This document shows, piece after piece, positions 8,413-18,881 of a stretch of DNA of 64,000 bases (its first letter is position 1; each line of letters opens with the position of its first letter). A program made the translations under genes and the position numbers. The notes under the pieces are model-generated. The model saw only the letters and a list, made by a program, of their open reading frames with translations, searched no databases and was not told where the DNA came from. The stretch is taken from contig DASVQC010000062.1 of the NCBI GenBank assembly GCA_036389335.1, forward strand, positions 1 through 64,000, given 5' to 3'. The DNA comes from JAIVGV01 sp036389335. Its GTDB lineage: Bacteria; Acidobacteriota; Blastocatellia; Pyrinomonadales; Pyrinomonadaceae.

Positions 8413-9231
8413 TCAGCTTCTCGTGGCGACGACTTCGAGGTACTCGCCTTCGCCATACGTCGTGCCGTCGGTCGCCTGATTGTGCTCCTCCCACAGCCGC
8501 TCCAGATCGCCCCGCAGCGCGGCCTGCCCGTCGGCGTCGAGCGCGGCGAAGGCGCGCTGCGTGGGGCCGTAATACAGGCGGAAGGACTCGACCACCCCGG
8601 CGGGCGGCGACGAGTATGTGAACGGGCACACCCGCCGCGTCAGTTGTAAATCCGCGATCCCTTCACGCAGACGCTCGCGCACGGTCTCCTCGTCGCCCCA
8701 CTTGACGGGCGAAGGGACGCCGGGAGGGGGCGGCACGTGCTTGCCCGTGAGCTTGAACATCTGGCCGACGAACCCCTCCGGCGTCCAGTTCGCCATCGCG
8801 ATCCGCCCGCCCGGTCGGCAGACGCGCGCCAGCTCTGAAGCGACCAGCTCGGGCCGCGGGGCGAACATCGCGCCGAACATGCTCACGACCACGTCGAAGG
8901 ACGCGTCCGCGTAGGGCAGGGCCTCGGCGTCGCCCTCGTCGAACCGGATCGCTAGGCCCTCGGCGGCGGCGCGCGCCCTCGCCTGTTCGAGCAGGTTCGT
9001 CGCGATGTCGACGCCGGTGACGACCGCGCCCGCGCGCGCCGCCGGCAGCGACAGGTTGCCGCTGCCGCAGGCCACGTCGAGCACGCGCGCGCCCGGCGCG
9101 AGCGCCAGGCGCGCGATGAACTCCTCCGCGCCCGCCTCGATGTGCCTCGCGACCTCGCCGAAATCGCCCGCCATCCACGTGGCCTTGAGCCGCGCCTTCA
9201 AAGCTTCCATCTCGGGGTTGATCGTGCTCAC
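8413..9231 (-). CDS. Class I SAM-dependent methyltransferase
   Basis: 272 residues, UbiE/Methyltransf_11 type. Motif I is RVLDVACGSGNL at about 49-60, followed by TGVDIATNLLEQA (acidic residue for SAM ribose), EGDAEALPYADASFDVV and FGAMFAP. The C-terminal half (TRRVCPFTYSSPP, FRLYYGPTQRAF) is typical of a group of small-molecule methyltransferases of unknown substrate. It lies just beyond the second, decayed attC-like site and is as GC-rich as the chromosome, so I do not count it as part of the cassettes. A gap of about 190 bases on its 3' side holds only GC-rich sequence. Confidence 0.87.
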   Translation of the reverse strand: MSTINPEMEALKARLKATWMAGDFGEVARHIEAGAEEFIARLALAPGARVLDVACGSGNLSLPAARAGAVVTGVDIATNLLEQARARAAAEGLAIRFDEGDAEALPYADASFDVVVSMFGAMFAPRPELVASELARVCRPGGRIAMANWTPEGFVGQMFKLTGKHVPPPPGVPSPVKWGDEETVRERLREGIADLQLTRRVCPFTYSSPPAGVVESFRLYYGPTQRAFAALDADGQAALRGDLERLWEEHNQATDGTTYGEGEYLEVVATRS

Positions 9232-9276
9232 ATTTCGCCCTCTTTCAAATAAAGGTTTTCATGATCAAAGGTCGCC

Positions 9277-9378
9277 GCCCGACGCCCGAATTAACCGGAC
9301 GGGAAGAATCTGACAGAGCATCAAAGTCTCGCGCATGAACGCGACGCTATTCGCCCCCGGTCGGACGAGTCGTCAGGC
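9277..9378 (-). other. Decayed attC-like recombination site
   Basis: Read on the minus strand it begins GCCTGAC and ends GTCGGGC, each one base off the integron R-box consensus (RYYYAAC and GTTRRRY). The stop codon of the GIY-YIG gene lies in the first box, which is common in gene cassettes. The stretch AATTCGGGCGT next to the 3' box is shared with the intact attC at 9789-9897, and both carry CGACC in the 5' inner arm. The inner stem is imperfect, so this is weaker than the other site. Confidence 0.45.
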
Positions 9379-9735
9379 GGCGCGCTTTGGTTCCGGGTTG
9401 TACCCGTTATTCCCGAATGGTGAGAGCTTCTCCAGCCACATCTGCTCAAGTGTTCGCAGGTCTGCCGAAGGGTCATAACCGGCCCGATCCGGCACCTCGA
9501 TGGTATCCAGCACTTCAACCTCAAAGGCCCCGGCCCCGTATTCGATCAGGTCTTTCTGTAGAGTTGGATTAGGGTGAGAACCCGAGCGGAGTTGCCCTTG
9601 CTGGCGATTAAGTATGGACGGGAGGTCGGTGCTCTTGCCGACGAGTAACTTCCCGTTGACGGTGTTTCTGATGCAATACACGCCCATCGGGCGGCGGTTC
9701 TCCTTGTACTCTCGGATCAAAGCCTTTTTGTCCAT
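9373..9735 (-). CDS. GIY-YIG-like domain protein (degenerate)
   Basis: 120 residues, essentially a lone GIY-YIG fold: MGVYCIRNTVNGKLLVGKS at about 17-35 corresponds to the GIY...YIG strands (here GVY...LVG), followed by the helix with LNRQQGQLRSG and the strand FEVEVLD. A conserved E (LEQMWLEKL) is present near the C-terminus. It resembles the short stand-alone GIY-YIG-like proteins found beside regulators in Firmicutes, for which nuclease activity is unproven. The YIG motif is altered, so catalysis is doubtful. Ribosome site GAGGAG lies about nine bases before ATG. The gene is flanked by attC-type sites on both sides and fits an integron cassette. Confidence 0.8.
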   Translation of the reverse strand: MDKKALIREYKENRRPMGVYCIRNTVNGKLLVGKSTDLPSILNRQQGQLRSGSHPNPTLQKDLIEYGAGAFEVEVLDTIEVPDRAGYDPSADLRTLEQMWLEKLSPFGNNGYNPEPKRAA

Positions 9736-9788
9736 GGATGCTCCTCAGCCTGTTGATATCAGGATTTAAGTTTCCCCGACCCAAAGCT

Positions 9789-9897
9789 GTCTAACGCCCG
9801 AATTGACCCGCCGCGAGCGAGCAGCCTTCACCCCTCATCGCGGGAAGATTGATAAAAGGCACGCCGTCGAGCGGTCGGGTCGAATGACTTGTTAGAT
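9789..9897 (-). other. Integron attC site
   Basis: On the minus strand the site begins ATCTAAC (R'', fits RYYYAAC) and ends GTTAGAC (R', fits GTTRRRY), 109 bases apart. The inner boxes TTCGACCCG and CGGGTCAA pair with one extrahelical G in the 5' box, the arrangement known for attC sites and the one that sets orientation. The stem extends with CCGC/GCGG. The orientation agrees with a cassette whose gene is on the minus strand, and the site starts 37 bases after that gene's stop codon. No integrase gene is in the window. Confidence 0.8.
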
Positions 9898-10667
9898 TTC
9901 GGTCTTTAGCATTCAACCTTGAATACGAGTCTTTTATTTTTGAACGCTGTCAAGTTTAATGTTCCGAACCCCGCGTAAAATTCCGTCATTGCCGCGCGTC
10001 AACTTGATAATCGAGTTAAATCCACCGCGCCCCGTTAGCAATTTAGCCTTTTCTTCGGGCGTGATAAAAGGATCGCCTTCAAACCAATACTCGTCAATCG
10101 CGTATTCTGGAATCTGCGAGCTGTAAATTTGCGCGTGAATGTGGGCAGGTGTTGTTCTGTTTGGGTAGGGCGCAGGTTTGATAGTTTTGAACTCATACTT
10201 TCCGTCTTTGCCTGTTTTCATCCAGCCGCGCAGTCTGGGATTATAAGCGTCATCTTCTTTGTTGTAATAGCCTGTCGAATCGGTGTGATAAACAAAAAGC
10301 ACGACTCCTTCTGCGGGCGTTACCCCGTCAGGTTGATAAATTGTCCCAGACATCATCAACGGTTCGCCTCTTTCATCTTTAGAAGCAATCGTCGTTTGCC
10401 AAGACATATTTTGCGGCGCAATGCAGGAACTGCACGGCATACTTCCAAATCCATTGCTATAAGGTAATCGTTTGGTTTGGGCGATTGCCTCGGGTTGGGC
10501 CGAACATCCGCCTAGATTAAATGCGCCGAATGACAAAGCCGGAAGCGCGGCGGCGCACAGCGAAACACCCCTGATAAATTCCCTGCGATCCAAGTCAGTA
10601 TCTTTACGCATATTAGCCTCAACTTCCTTAATCACCATCTCCAGCGTACCACGACGAAGAAATCTAA
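9790..10667 (-). mobile_element. Integron gene cassette carrying a dioxygenase-like gene
   Basis: The left end is G/TTAGAT (10668-10662 on the minus strand) and the right end is the attC above, ending G/TTAGAC. In a cassette, the first bases TTRRRY should be complementary to the R'' box of its own attC when circularised; here TTAGAT and ATCTAAC match perfectly. One gene fills the cassette in the expected orientation. Its base composition is clearly more AT-rich than the neighbours. Established knowledge: isolated cassettes without integrase occur in chromosomes. Inference: it was inserted by integrase activity from elsewhere. Confidence 0.7.
9934..10611 (-). CDS. Intradiol ring-cleavage dioxygenase-like lipoprotein
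   Basis: 225 residues from the ATG at 10611, preceded by GAGG five bases upstream. The N-terminus has a Tat-like DRREFIRG motif then a hydrophobic stretch ending in a lipobox-like LGGC, so it is probably exported and lipid-anchored. The core fits the protocatechuate 3,4-dioxygenase fold: SGTIYQPDGVTPAEGVVLFVYHTD, TGYY, KYEFKTIKPAPYP and TPAHIHAQI. The likely iron ligands are the Tyr of TGYY, the Tyr of PAPYP and both His of HIH, all present. Exported intradiol-like proteins have few known substrates, so the aromatic substrate is open. It is far more AT-rich than its surroundings, in line with transfer on a cassette. Confidence 0.82.
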   Translation of the reverse strand: MRKDTDLDRREFIRGVSLCAAALPALSFGAFNLGGCSAQPEAIAQTKRLPYSNGFGSMPCSSCIAPQNMSWQTTIASKDERGEPLMMSGTIYQPDGVTPAEGVVLFVYHTDSTGYYNKEDDAYNPRLRGWMKTGKDGKYEFKTIKPAPYPNRTTPAHIHAQIYSSQIPEYAIDEYWFEGDPFITPEEKAKLLTGRGGFNSIIKLTRGNDGILRGVRNIKLDSVQK

Positions 10668-10683
10668 CTAGTATTCTATGGCG

Positions 10684-10728
10684 AAAGTGGGGTGCGAGCA
10701 CGCCGCACGCGTACTTACACCCCACTTT
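10684..10728 (-). terminator. Hairpin downstream of gpmI
   Basis: Perfect 11-base arms (AAAGTGGGGTG / CACCCCACTTT) around a 23-base loop, just past the gpmI stop codon at 10739. There is no T-run; it may act as a terminator or be a leftover of the cassette insertion. Confidence 0.5.
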
Positions 10729-10738
10729 AACTTTGTGA

Positions 10739-12286
<1,548 letters not shown>

Positions 12287-12307
12287 CGCTTACTCTCCTG
12301 ATAAAGG

Positions 12308-12420
12308 CACTCGCCACAGAGGCACAGAGGGCACGGAGCGGGCACGGGGGAAAACGAGAAACTCAAACGCCTTAGTTATTCTCCGTGCGTCCTCCGTGTC
12401 CTCTGCGCCTCTGTGGTGAA
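12308..12420. repeat. Long palindromic repeat, family 1, copy B
   Basis: Arms 12308-12346 (CGCCACAGAGGCACAGAGG) and 12381-12420 (complement, with a few changes). Fills the gpmI-eno gap. Confidence 0.85.
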
Positions 12421-12423
12421 TTC

Positions 12424-13779
<1,356 letters not shown>

Positions 13780-13884
13780 GCGTGTCTGCGCGCTCCTCGT
13801 CAAGTGTGATTCGGTTACTTTCGGATTACAAATCTATCTCACATTTCGCGGCGGGCAGTCAAAGCGCGGCGAGTTGTCGCGTCA

Positions 13885-14014
13885 TAGTTTCAGCTTTCCT
13901 CTGTGCCCCCTCTGTGTCCTCTGTGACTCTGTGGTGAGTTATGGATCGGAAGCACTCACCACGGAGGCACAGAGTTTACGGAGGACGCACGGAGTAAAAA
14001 TCAAATCAGGACAC
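13885..14014. repeat. Long palindromic repeat, family 1, copy C
   Basis: Arms about 13897-13938 and 13955-13995 with the outer flank ending TCAAATCAGGACACC, which matches the outer flank of the copy at 19917. It occupies most of the 379-base gap between eno and the small gene at 14159; the remainder shows a possible -10 (TATAAG at about 14119) but no further gene. Confidence 0.85.
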
Positions 14015-14158
14015 CACCGGCGTTTTAGCGTTCGGGGGCGCGGCGAGCGCGGCGGCTTTCCGGGCGGCGTGTTACTTTCGTGGTCTTTTAGCTACAGGCG
14101 CGCGAACTCGTGCGCGTATAAGTGTGGAATACCGGCACGGCGGAAAGATCAGGCGTTG

Positions 14159-14344
14159 ATGAAGACGACGAAGTTAAAGGGAGAGCAGACGACTCAGCCC
14201 GGCGCGGACGACGCGGCGAAGAGGGCCCGCCCACTAGCGGGTTTCCTGATCGCCGGGGCATCGCTCGCCGCGCTCTTCGGCCTCGCCGTGCTCAAGGGGC
14301 GGGTTAAAGACGACAGCGAAACACCAAGGGAGGCAAGGAACTAG
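14159..14344 (+). CDS. Small single-span membrane protein
   Basis: 61 residues, MKTTKLKGEQ..., one hydrophobic segment at about residues 27-46 (LAGFLIAGASLAALFGLAVL) after a charged N-terminus, and a charged C-terminus. It has no match that I recognise. It is followed by the next small membrane gene with a one-base gap, so the two are almost certainly co-translated. The ATG is chosen because the hydrophobic core follows it at a sensible distance; a longer in-frame reading begins far upstream inside the repeat and is rejected. Confidence 0.65.
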   Translation: MKTTKLKGEQTTQPGADDAAKRARPLAGFLIAGASLAALFGLAVLKGRVKDDSETPREARN

Positions 14345-14345
14345 A

Positions 14346-14639
14346 ATGTCAGCACAAGGTTTAGGCAGGGCGGTGGACACGGGGACGACGGGCACGGGGG
14401 GCGCGGGCGGCGCGCTCGCGACGAGGACGGACGCCGCCGAGACGATGCTCAAGACCATCGACAACTCGACGGTCAGCGCGACGGGCGTGAGCCTGTTCCA
14501 CATCCTGACCATCGGCTCCATCGGCGCGTCGCTCGCGCTCTTCTTCAGCGGCAACAAGCAGGCGGGCATCTTCGTCGGGCTGTGGCCCCCGACCTTTCAG
14601 GCTCTGAAGTCCGTGGTCGATAAGAGCAACAAGCAGTAA
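14346..14639 (+). CDS. Small membrane protein, partner of the preceding gene
   Basis: 97 residues, with AAGGAA about seven bases before ATG. Residues 1-30 are Gly/Thr-rich (TGTTGTGGAGG), followed by two close hydrophobic stretches (VSLFHILTIGSIGASLALFF and AGIFVGLWPPTFQAL) that could form a hairpin in the membrane. The family is not recognised. It forms a two-gene unit with the 61-residue protein and ends at a strong intrinsic terminator. Confidence 0.72.
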   Translation: MSAQGLGRAVDTGTTGTGGAGGALATRTDAAETMLKTIDNSTVSATGVSLFHILTIGSIGASLALFFSGNKQAGIFVGLWPPTFQALKSVVDKSNKQ

Positions 14640-14697
14640 GCGGCTATCTTTTTTCCCGTCATCGCGGGGAAAGCGAACAAGGGGTGAGCAAGGGGGC

Positions 14698-14730
14698 GGC
14701 GCGGGCTGATGACTTCAGCCCGCGCCTTTT
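14698..14730 (+). terminator. Intrinsic terminator
   Basis: Stem GGCGCGGGCTGA / TTCAGCCCGCGCC followed by TTTT; ends the small membrane-protein unit. Confidence 0.88.
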
Positions 14731-14824
14731 CTATTGCCGCGAAAATCCTCTACCATTCGCGTCGGAATTTTCCAAACTCCGCCAGCCGCGCGGGCATCGA
14801 ACGAGCGGGAGGTCTTAGAGAGGG

Positions 14825-16030
14825 ATGAGAGTCGGTCGCAGGTTCGTCACGCAACTCCTCTTCGCGCTGCTCGCCGCGGCCTCGGTCACATTCGCCGGTT
14901 CCGCGGCGCGCGCCGGGGCGCAGCAGCCCGCGCCGCAAGCGACTCCGCGGGCGATCCCGCGGGCGGCGGCCACGCCGCCCGCCTCCCCGACGCCCGCAGC
15001 CGAAGACGAAGAGGTGTTGTCGGTCGAGACCTCGCTCGTCAACGTCCTCTTCAACGCCGTGGATCGCGACCGCCGCTTCGTCACCACGCTCCGGCAGGAG
15101 GACGTGCGCGTCTTCGAGAACGACGCGCCGCAGACCATCTCCGTCTTCCAGCGCGAGACGGAGCTGCCCGTCTCGCTCGCCGTCTTGGTCGACGTGAGCT
15201 GGTCGCAGAAGGTGACGCTGCCGGACGAGGCGCAGGCCGCGACCGAGTTCGTCGACGCGGTGCTGCGGCCCGCGAAGGACAGGGCCGCCGTCATCTCTTT
15301 CACGGGGACGGCGACGGTCGAGCAGGACCTGACATCGGATCGCGCCGCGCTCCACCGCGCCATCGCGAACCTCAAGGCCGTGCCGCCCGCCGACAAGGAC
15401 GAGGCGTTCCTCTACCACGAGGGCGAGAAGGCCGAGGTCGTGCCGGAGAGGATCGAGGAGTACGGTCTGCCCGGCTCGACCGCGCTGTGGGACGCCGTCT
15501 GGGCGACCGCCACGGACATGATGTCGGCGACGCCCGAGAACACGCGCCGCGCCATCATCATCCTCTCCGACGGCGACGACACGGAGAGCCGCCTCAAGAA
15601 GGAGGACGCCATCGCCGCCGCGCTCAAGGCGAACACGATCATCTACTCAATCGGCGTCGAGCCCATCTGCGAGGAGCCTGACGCCGACTGCCGCTACGAG
15701 AAGGGCGCGCTGCGTAAGGTCTCGGAGCGCACGGGCGGTCGCGCCTTCTTCCCGCAGGACGAGCAGCAACTGAGGGCCGCCTTCGACGAGATCAACCGCG
15801 AGCTACGCACCCAGTACCTCGTCGCCTACTCCCCGACCAACAAGGCGCGCGACAACACCTACCGCCGCATCCGCATCGAGATCGCCAACCCCAAGCTCCG
15901 CGATCAGAAGATCAAACTCACCTACCGCGAAGGCTACTTCGCCGCGCCCCCGCGCGCCGCCCGCCCCAAGCGCGAGCGCGCCCCGCAAGAGCGGCTCAAA
16001 CGCCCCCCCCGCCCCCCGCGCAAGAACTAA
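14825..16030 (+). CDS. Acidobacterial VWFA-related secreted protein
   Basis: 401 residues with a signal peptide (RFVTQLLFALLAAASVTFAGSAARA) and a Pro/Ala linker to about residue 58. The body is the VWFA-related domain characteristic of Acidobacteria: VNVLFNAVDRDRRFVTTL, EDVRVFENDAPQTI, then a von Willebrand A fold with MIDAS residues Asp123, Ser125 and Ser127 in LVDVSWS, and further VISFTGTATV, RRAIIILSDGDD, YLVAYSPTN and IRIEIANPKL. Such proteins are predicted periplasmic or surface metal-dependent adhesion modules; the ligand is not known. The C-terminus is Arg/Pro-rich. This gene is a strong taxonomic hint. Confidence 0.92.
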   Translation: MRVGRRFVTQLLFALLAAASVTFAGSAARAGAQQPAPQATPRAIPRAAATPPASPTPAAEDEEVLSVETSLVNVLFNAVDRDRRFVTTLRQEDVRVFENDAPQTISVFQRETELPVSLAVLVDVSWSQKVTLPDEAQAATEFVDAVLRPAKDRAAVISFTGTATVEQDLTSDRAALHRAIANLKAVPPADKDEAFLYHEGEKAEVVPERIEEYGLPGSTALWDAVWATATDMMSATPENTRRAIIILSDGDDTESRLKKEDAIAAALKANTIIYSIGVEPICEEPDADCRYEKGALRKVSERTGGRAFFPQDEQQLRAAFDEINRELRTQYLVAYSPTNKARDNTYRRIRIEIANPKLRDQKIKLTYREGYFAAPPRAARPKRERAPQERLKRPPRPPRKN

Positions 16031-16165
16031 GCGCGCATAGCTTTCAGTCCCAGTTTTCTTAACCTGTCCATGAGTCATTCGGCTTAGAGCCGTCCCCCCT
16101 TGGGAGGCGTAGACTTTCGTCATCGCTTCGGACTCCCGGCGTGCGAACGACTATAGCGCCGAATG

Positions 16166-16201
16166 CGACGGACGCCGGGTGGATGTCCCCGGCGTCCGTC
16201 G
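16166..16201 (-). terminator. Hairpin terminator
   Basis: Perfect 14-base arms (CGACGGACGCCGGG and complement) with an eight-base loop, 26 bases past the stop of the hydrolase gene and between two convergent genes. Confidence 0.65.
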
Positions 16202-16226
16202 TGTGAGCCTAACCCGCGCGCGGGCT

Positions 16227-17963
16227 TTACGGCGCGGAGGCGAAGGCCAGATCGGTGATGAGGAGCGCGCCCGACGCCGTCTGGTCGAACCGGAGTTGGA
16301 CGGAGCGGATGTCCGTCAGGTTGACGCCCGTGAACGAGGTGAGGGGGATGCGCGCCGTGTTGAGGACGACCTTCGGCACGGGGCCGGTCGTGCCCGGCGG
16401 GTAGAAGAGCGCGGTCGAGACGCTGCCGACGAGGACCGAGCTTTGCGCGCCCGTGCCGTCGGTGAGGACGACCGAGAAGCTCTGCGGCGCTTTCGCGTTG
16501 CGCGTGTCCTCGAAGTTGACGCTGACGCGGAACTGCAACGCCTGGAAGCCGCTCACGTCGCGCGAGCCGAGCGGCAGGTCGTTCGTGTAGCTGGCCCCGC
16601 CCGCCGCCCAGCCCGTGCGCAGTTGGCTCAGGCCGCGCAGGGTCGAGCGCGCGCTCGGGACGGTGTGCGGCTGGCGGCTGGTGGACTGCGCGGCACTCAG
16701 GCAGTGCTGCGGCTCGGGCGAGTTGCCGCCGCACAGATCGTGCGGCGTCAAGCCCGTTTGCGTGGACGCGCCGCCGAGCGTGTCGGTCGTGAGGTTGGCG
16801 GCGGTGAGCAGGCGGTTCACGTCGCGCCGCTTGGCCGCCGCGTCGGGCGCGTGGTAGGAGACGTGCAGGTCGGTCGTCTGCGCCGAGGCGGGGGGCGGGG
16901 CCGCGCCCGTCAGGATCGGGGTGAACTGCGTCTCGCCGCCGACGTAGACGCGGAAGAACGCGGAGAGGTAGGCGATGCCCGTGCCGCGCTGCTGCGCGCT
17001 CGTCAGGCGGTGGTTGCCCGTGACCGTGCCGCACTGCGGGTCGCTCGTGCCGCCGGAGACGCCGGAGTTCCAGTCGTCGGCGGTGCCGGCGGAGAACATG
17101 CCGGGCGTCCAGACGGTGTTGTAGAAGTTGTGGTTCGCGCCCATCACCTGAATGGTGTGCTTCGCGCCGGTGTCGCCCGCCACGTTGTAGCGCGCGTCGT
17201 CGTAGAAGTGGACGCCCTGGTTGTCGCTCACGTCGCCGTCGCAGTAGGGGAGGACGACCGCGAGCGCGGAGTTGTTGACGACGGGCCGGTTGAAATCGAC
17301 GGGCGCGAGCGGGAAGACGCCCTTGATCGTGTAGGGCGAGCCGAGGGAAGCGTTGTAGACGTAGTGCTTGACGACGCCCTCGCCGCCGCGCGAGTGGCCC
17401 ATCGTGCCGACGCGCGTGAGATCGATCTTGCCGACGAACTTCGTGCCGAAGGGGGCCGCGCCCGTCGTGTTGAAGGTCTTCAACTGATCGAGGTGGCGCT
17501 GGACGAGTTCGGCGCGCGCCTGCATGCCGAGGTCGTTGACGTTGTTGTCGAAGGCGTTGATGCCGTTGGCGCTCACCGAGACCACGATGTAGCCGTTGCT
17601 CGCCAGGATTTGCGCGACGTAGTCGTAGCCCTGGTAGCTGGGGATCGCCGTCTGGTTGCTCAGGCAGGGCCAGCGCAGGGAGGCGGTCGTGCCGCGGAAG
17701 CAGGTGGCGTGCCGCCCGTGGAGGAAGACGACGACGGGGAAGGGGCCGCCCGTCAGATCGGTCGGGTGGTGAATAGACGCCTTCACCTCGACGGCGGAAG
17801 GGAAGGCCGACGGCTGGAAGGCGAGGTCGCCGTAGTCGTACTCCTCGCGCGTGACGGCGCGCGGGCCGGTCGTGCCGGGGTCGGGCGTCTGCGCCGCGGC
17901 GCTGAGCGCGCAGCAGGCGACGAGGAACGAGATGAGGGTGAGTGTCTTGAGGGTGTTGCGCAT
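16227..17963 (-). CDS. Secreted alpha/beta hydrolase
   Basis: 578 residues with a signal peptide (TLTLISFLVACCALSAAAQ). Residues about 45-330 form an alpha/beta-hydrolase: oxyanion-side VVVFLHGRHATC, then the nucleophile Ser191 in GTMGHSRGGEG, of the dienelactone-hydrolase/chlorophyllase/cutinase-like kind. Residues about 400-578 form a beta-rich domain (LQFRVSVNFED, VQLRFDQTASGALLITDLAF) resembling a carbohydrate- or surface-binding jelly roll. Probable secreted esterase or amidase; the substrate is unknown. Its start codon overlaps the stop of the upstream gene by one base (TAATG), so translation of the two is coupled. Confidence 0.85.
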   Translation of the reverse strand: MRNTLKTLTLISFLVACCALSAAAQTPDPGTTGPRAVTREEYDYGDLAFQPSAFPSAVEVKASIHHPTDLTGGPFPVVVFLHGRHATCFRGTTASLRWPCLSNQTAIPSYQGYDYVAQILASNGYIVVSVSANGINAFDNNVNDLGMQARAELVQRHLDQLKTFNTTGAAPFGTKFVGKIDLTRVGTMGHSRGGEGVVKHYVYNASLGSPYTIKGVFPLAPVDFNRPVVNNSALAVVLPYCDGDVSDNQGVHFYDDARYNVAGDTGAKHTIQVMGANHNFYNTVWTPGMFSAGTADDWNSGVSGGTSDPQCGTVTGNHRLTSAQQRGTGIAYLSAFFRVYVGGETQFTPILTGAAPPPASAQTTDLHVSYHAPDAAAKRRDVNRLLTAANLTTDTLGGASTQTGLTPHDLCGGNSPEPQHCLSAAQSTSRQPHTVPSARSTLRGLSQLRTGWAAGGASYTNDLPLGSRDVSGFQALQFRVSVNFEDTRNAKAPQSFSVVLTDGTGAQSSVLVGSVSTALFYPPGTTGPVPKVVLNTARIPLTSFTGVNLTDIRSVQLRFDQTASGALLITDLAFASAP

Positions 17964-18514
17964 TAGGGTTTCACTCCTTCCGTGCCGAGCTTGAGCTTTT
18001 CGGGAAGCGCGGTGCGCTCTTTCTTGTTCTCCTTGTCGCCGTAGGAGAGGTAGACGGTCGCGCCGTCCTTGATCGCCGCCTCGTCGTAGGTGACGACGGT
18101 GATCGCGTCGAGGTCTTCGCTCTCGACGCCGTAGCCGAGCGCCACGTCGTCGAGCCAGATGACGGGCGGCAGCGCGCGCACGGCGAAGGGGCCGCCCGTC
18201 ACCGTCACGCGGAACGCCTTCGCGACCGCCACGCGCTGACCGCCGACCTCCGCGTTCGTGACGTGCGGCAGCGCCACCTCCTCGACGCGGTACGAGCGCA
18301 GCTTCAAGAGCCCCTTCGGCGTCGTGTTCGTGCCGCGGGCCACCACCCTGCCGGGCAGTTTCAGTAAGTCGGTCACGGTGAACTCCTGTTCGGCGGGGGA
18401 GGGCGGGTTCTGCCCGAACGCCGCGCCCGCGAACGACAGCAGCAACAGGCAGGCGAGGGCGGCAAGGCGCGCCGCGCCGCGACCGAGCCCGTGTGCGTTT
18501 CGATGCGTGTGCAT
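17963..18514 (-). CDS. Secreted protein of unknown function, coupled to hydrolase
   Basis: 183 residues; GGAG lies eight bases before ATG. A long charged N-terminus precedes a signal peptide (LAALACLLLLSFAGAAFGQ). The mature part is beta-rich (FTVTDLLKLPGRVV, KAFRVTVTGGPFAVRALPPVIWLDD, ATVYLSYGD), with no recognised family. It is the first gene of the pair with the secreted hydrolase, overlapping it by one base, so it may be an accessory or inhibitor of that enzyme; this is inference. The 367 bases upstream hold a hairpin (about 18559-18599) and repeat family 2, no gene. Confidence 0.75.
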   Translation of the reverse strand: MHTHRNAHGLGRGAARLAALACLLLLSFAGAAFGQNPPSPAEQEFTVTDLLKLPGRVVARGTNTTPKGLLKLRSYRVEEVALPHVTNAEVGGQRVAVAKAFRVTVTGGPFAVRALPPVIWLDDVALGYGVESEDLDAITVVTYDEAAIKDGATVYLSYGDKENKKERTALPEKLKLGTEGVKP

Positions 18515-18756
18515 ACAGATTTCTCCTTACGTTACGAGGGTTGAGGGTTTACGGGGCGGAAGCGCGCGGGCGCACGACGCGCGCGCGGGCGCTTCCGTCT
18601 CCGGCAAAGTTTGGGGCGTGAGAGTCTTCGTGCTGGCTGGCTGTCGTCAATTCACGCGAGGCCGGCTCAGGTGAGTCTTACCGTCCGTTACGAAGAGGCG
18701 CAAAAGTAACGCCCCGCCGCGCCCCTGTCAAGCCGCGGCGAATGACGGCGCAAGCC

Positions 18757-18839
18757 AAATGATGAATGCGGAATGATGAATGATGAATAAAGACCTCTTG
18801 CCTTTCAATTCATCATTCATCATTCCGCATTCATCATTT
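18757..18839. repeat. Palindromic repeat, family 2, copy 2 (perfect)
   Basis: Perfect 31-base arms at 18757-18787 and 18809-18839 with a 21-base loop. The arms are built from ATGATGAATG-type words. Sequence related to family 1 (CTCTGCGCCTCCGC) follows on the right. Confidence 0.9.
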
Positions 18840-18881
18840 AACTCTCTGCGCCTCCGCAGCGAGTGCTTCATCACGCGCGAC

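Noticed and set aside
10684..10728. A third attC site upstream of the dioxygenase gene
   Set aside because: Only the GTTAGAT box (10668) is present; no matching R'' or inner boxes are found, so it is more likely a secondary insertion site or the end of the chromosomal flank.
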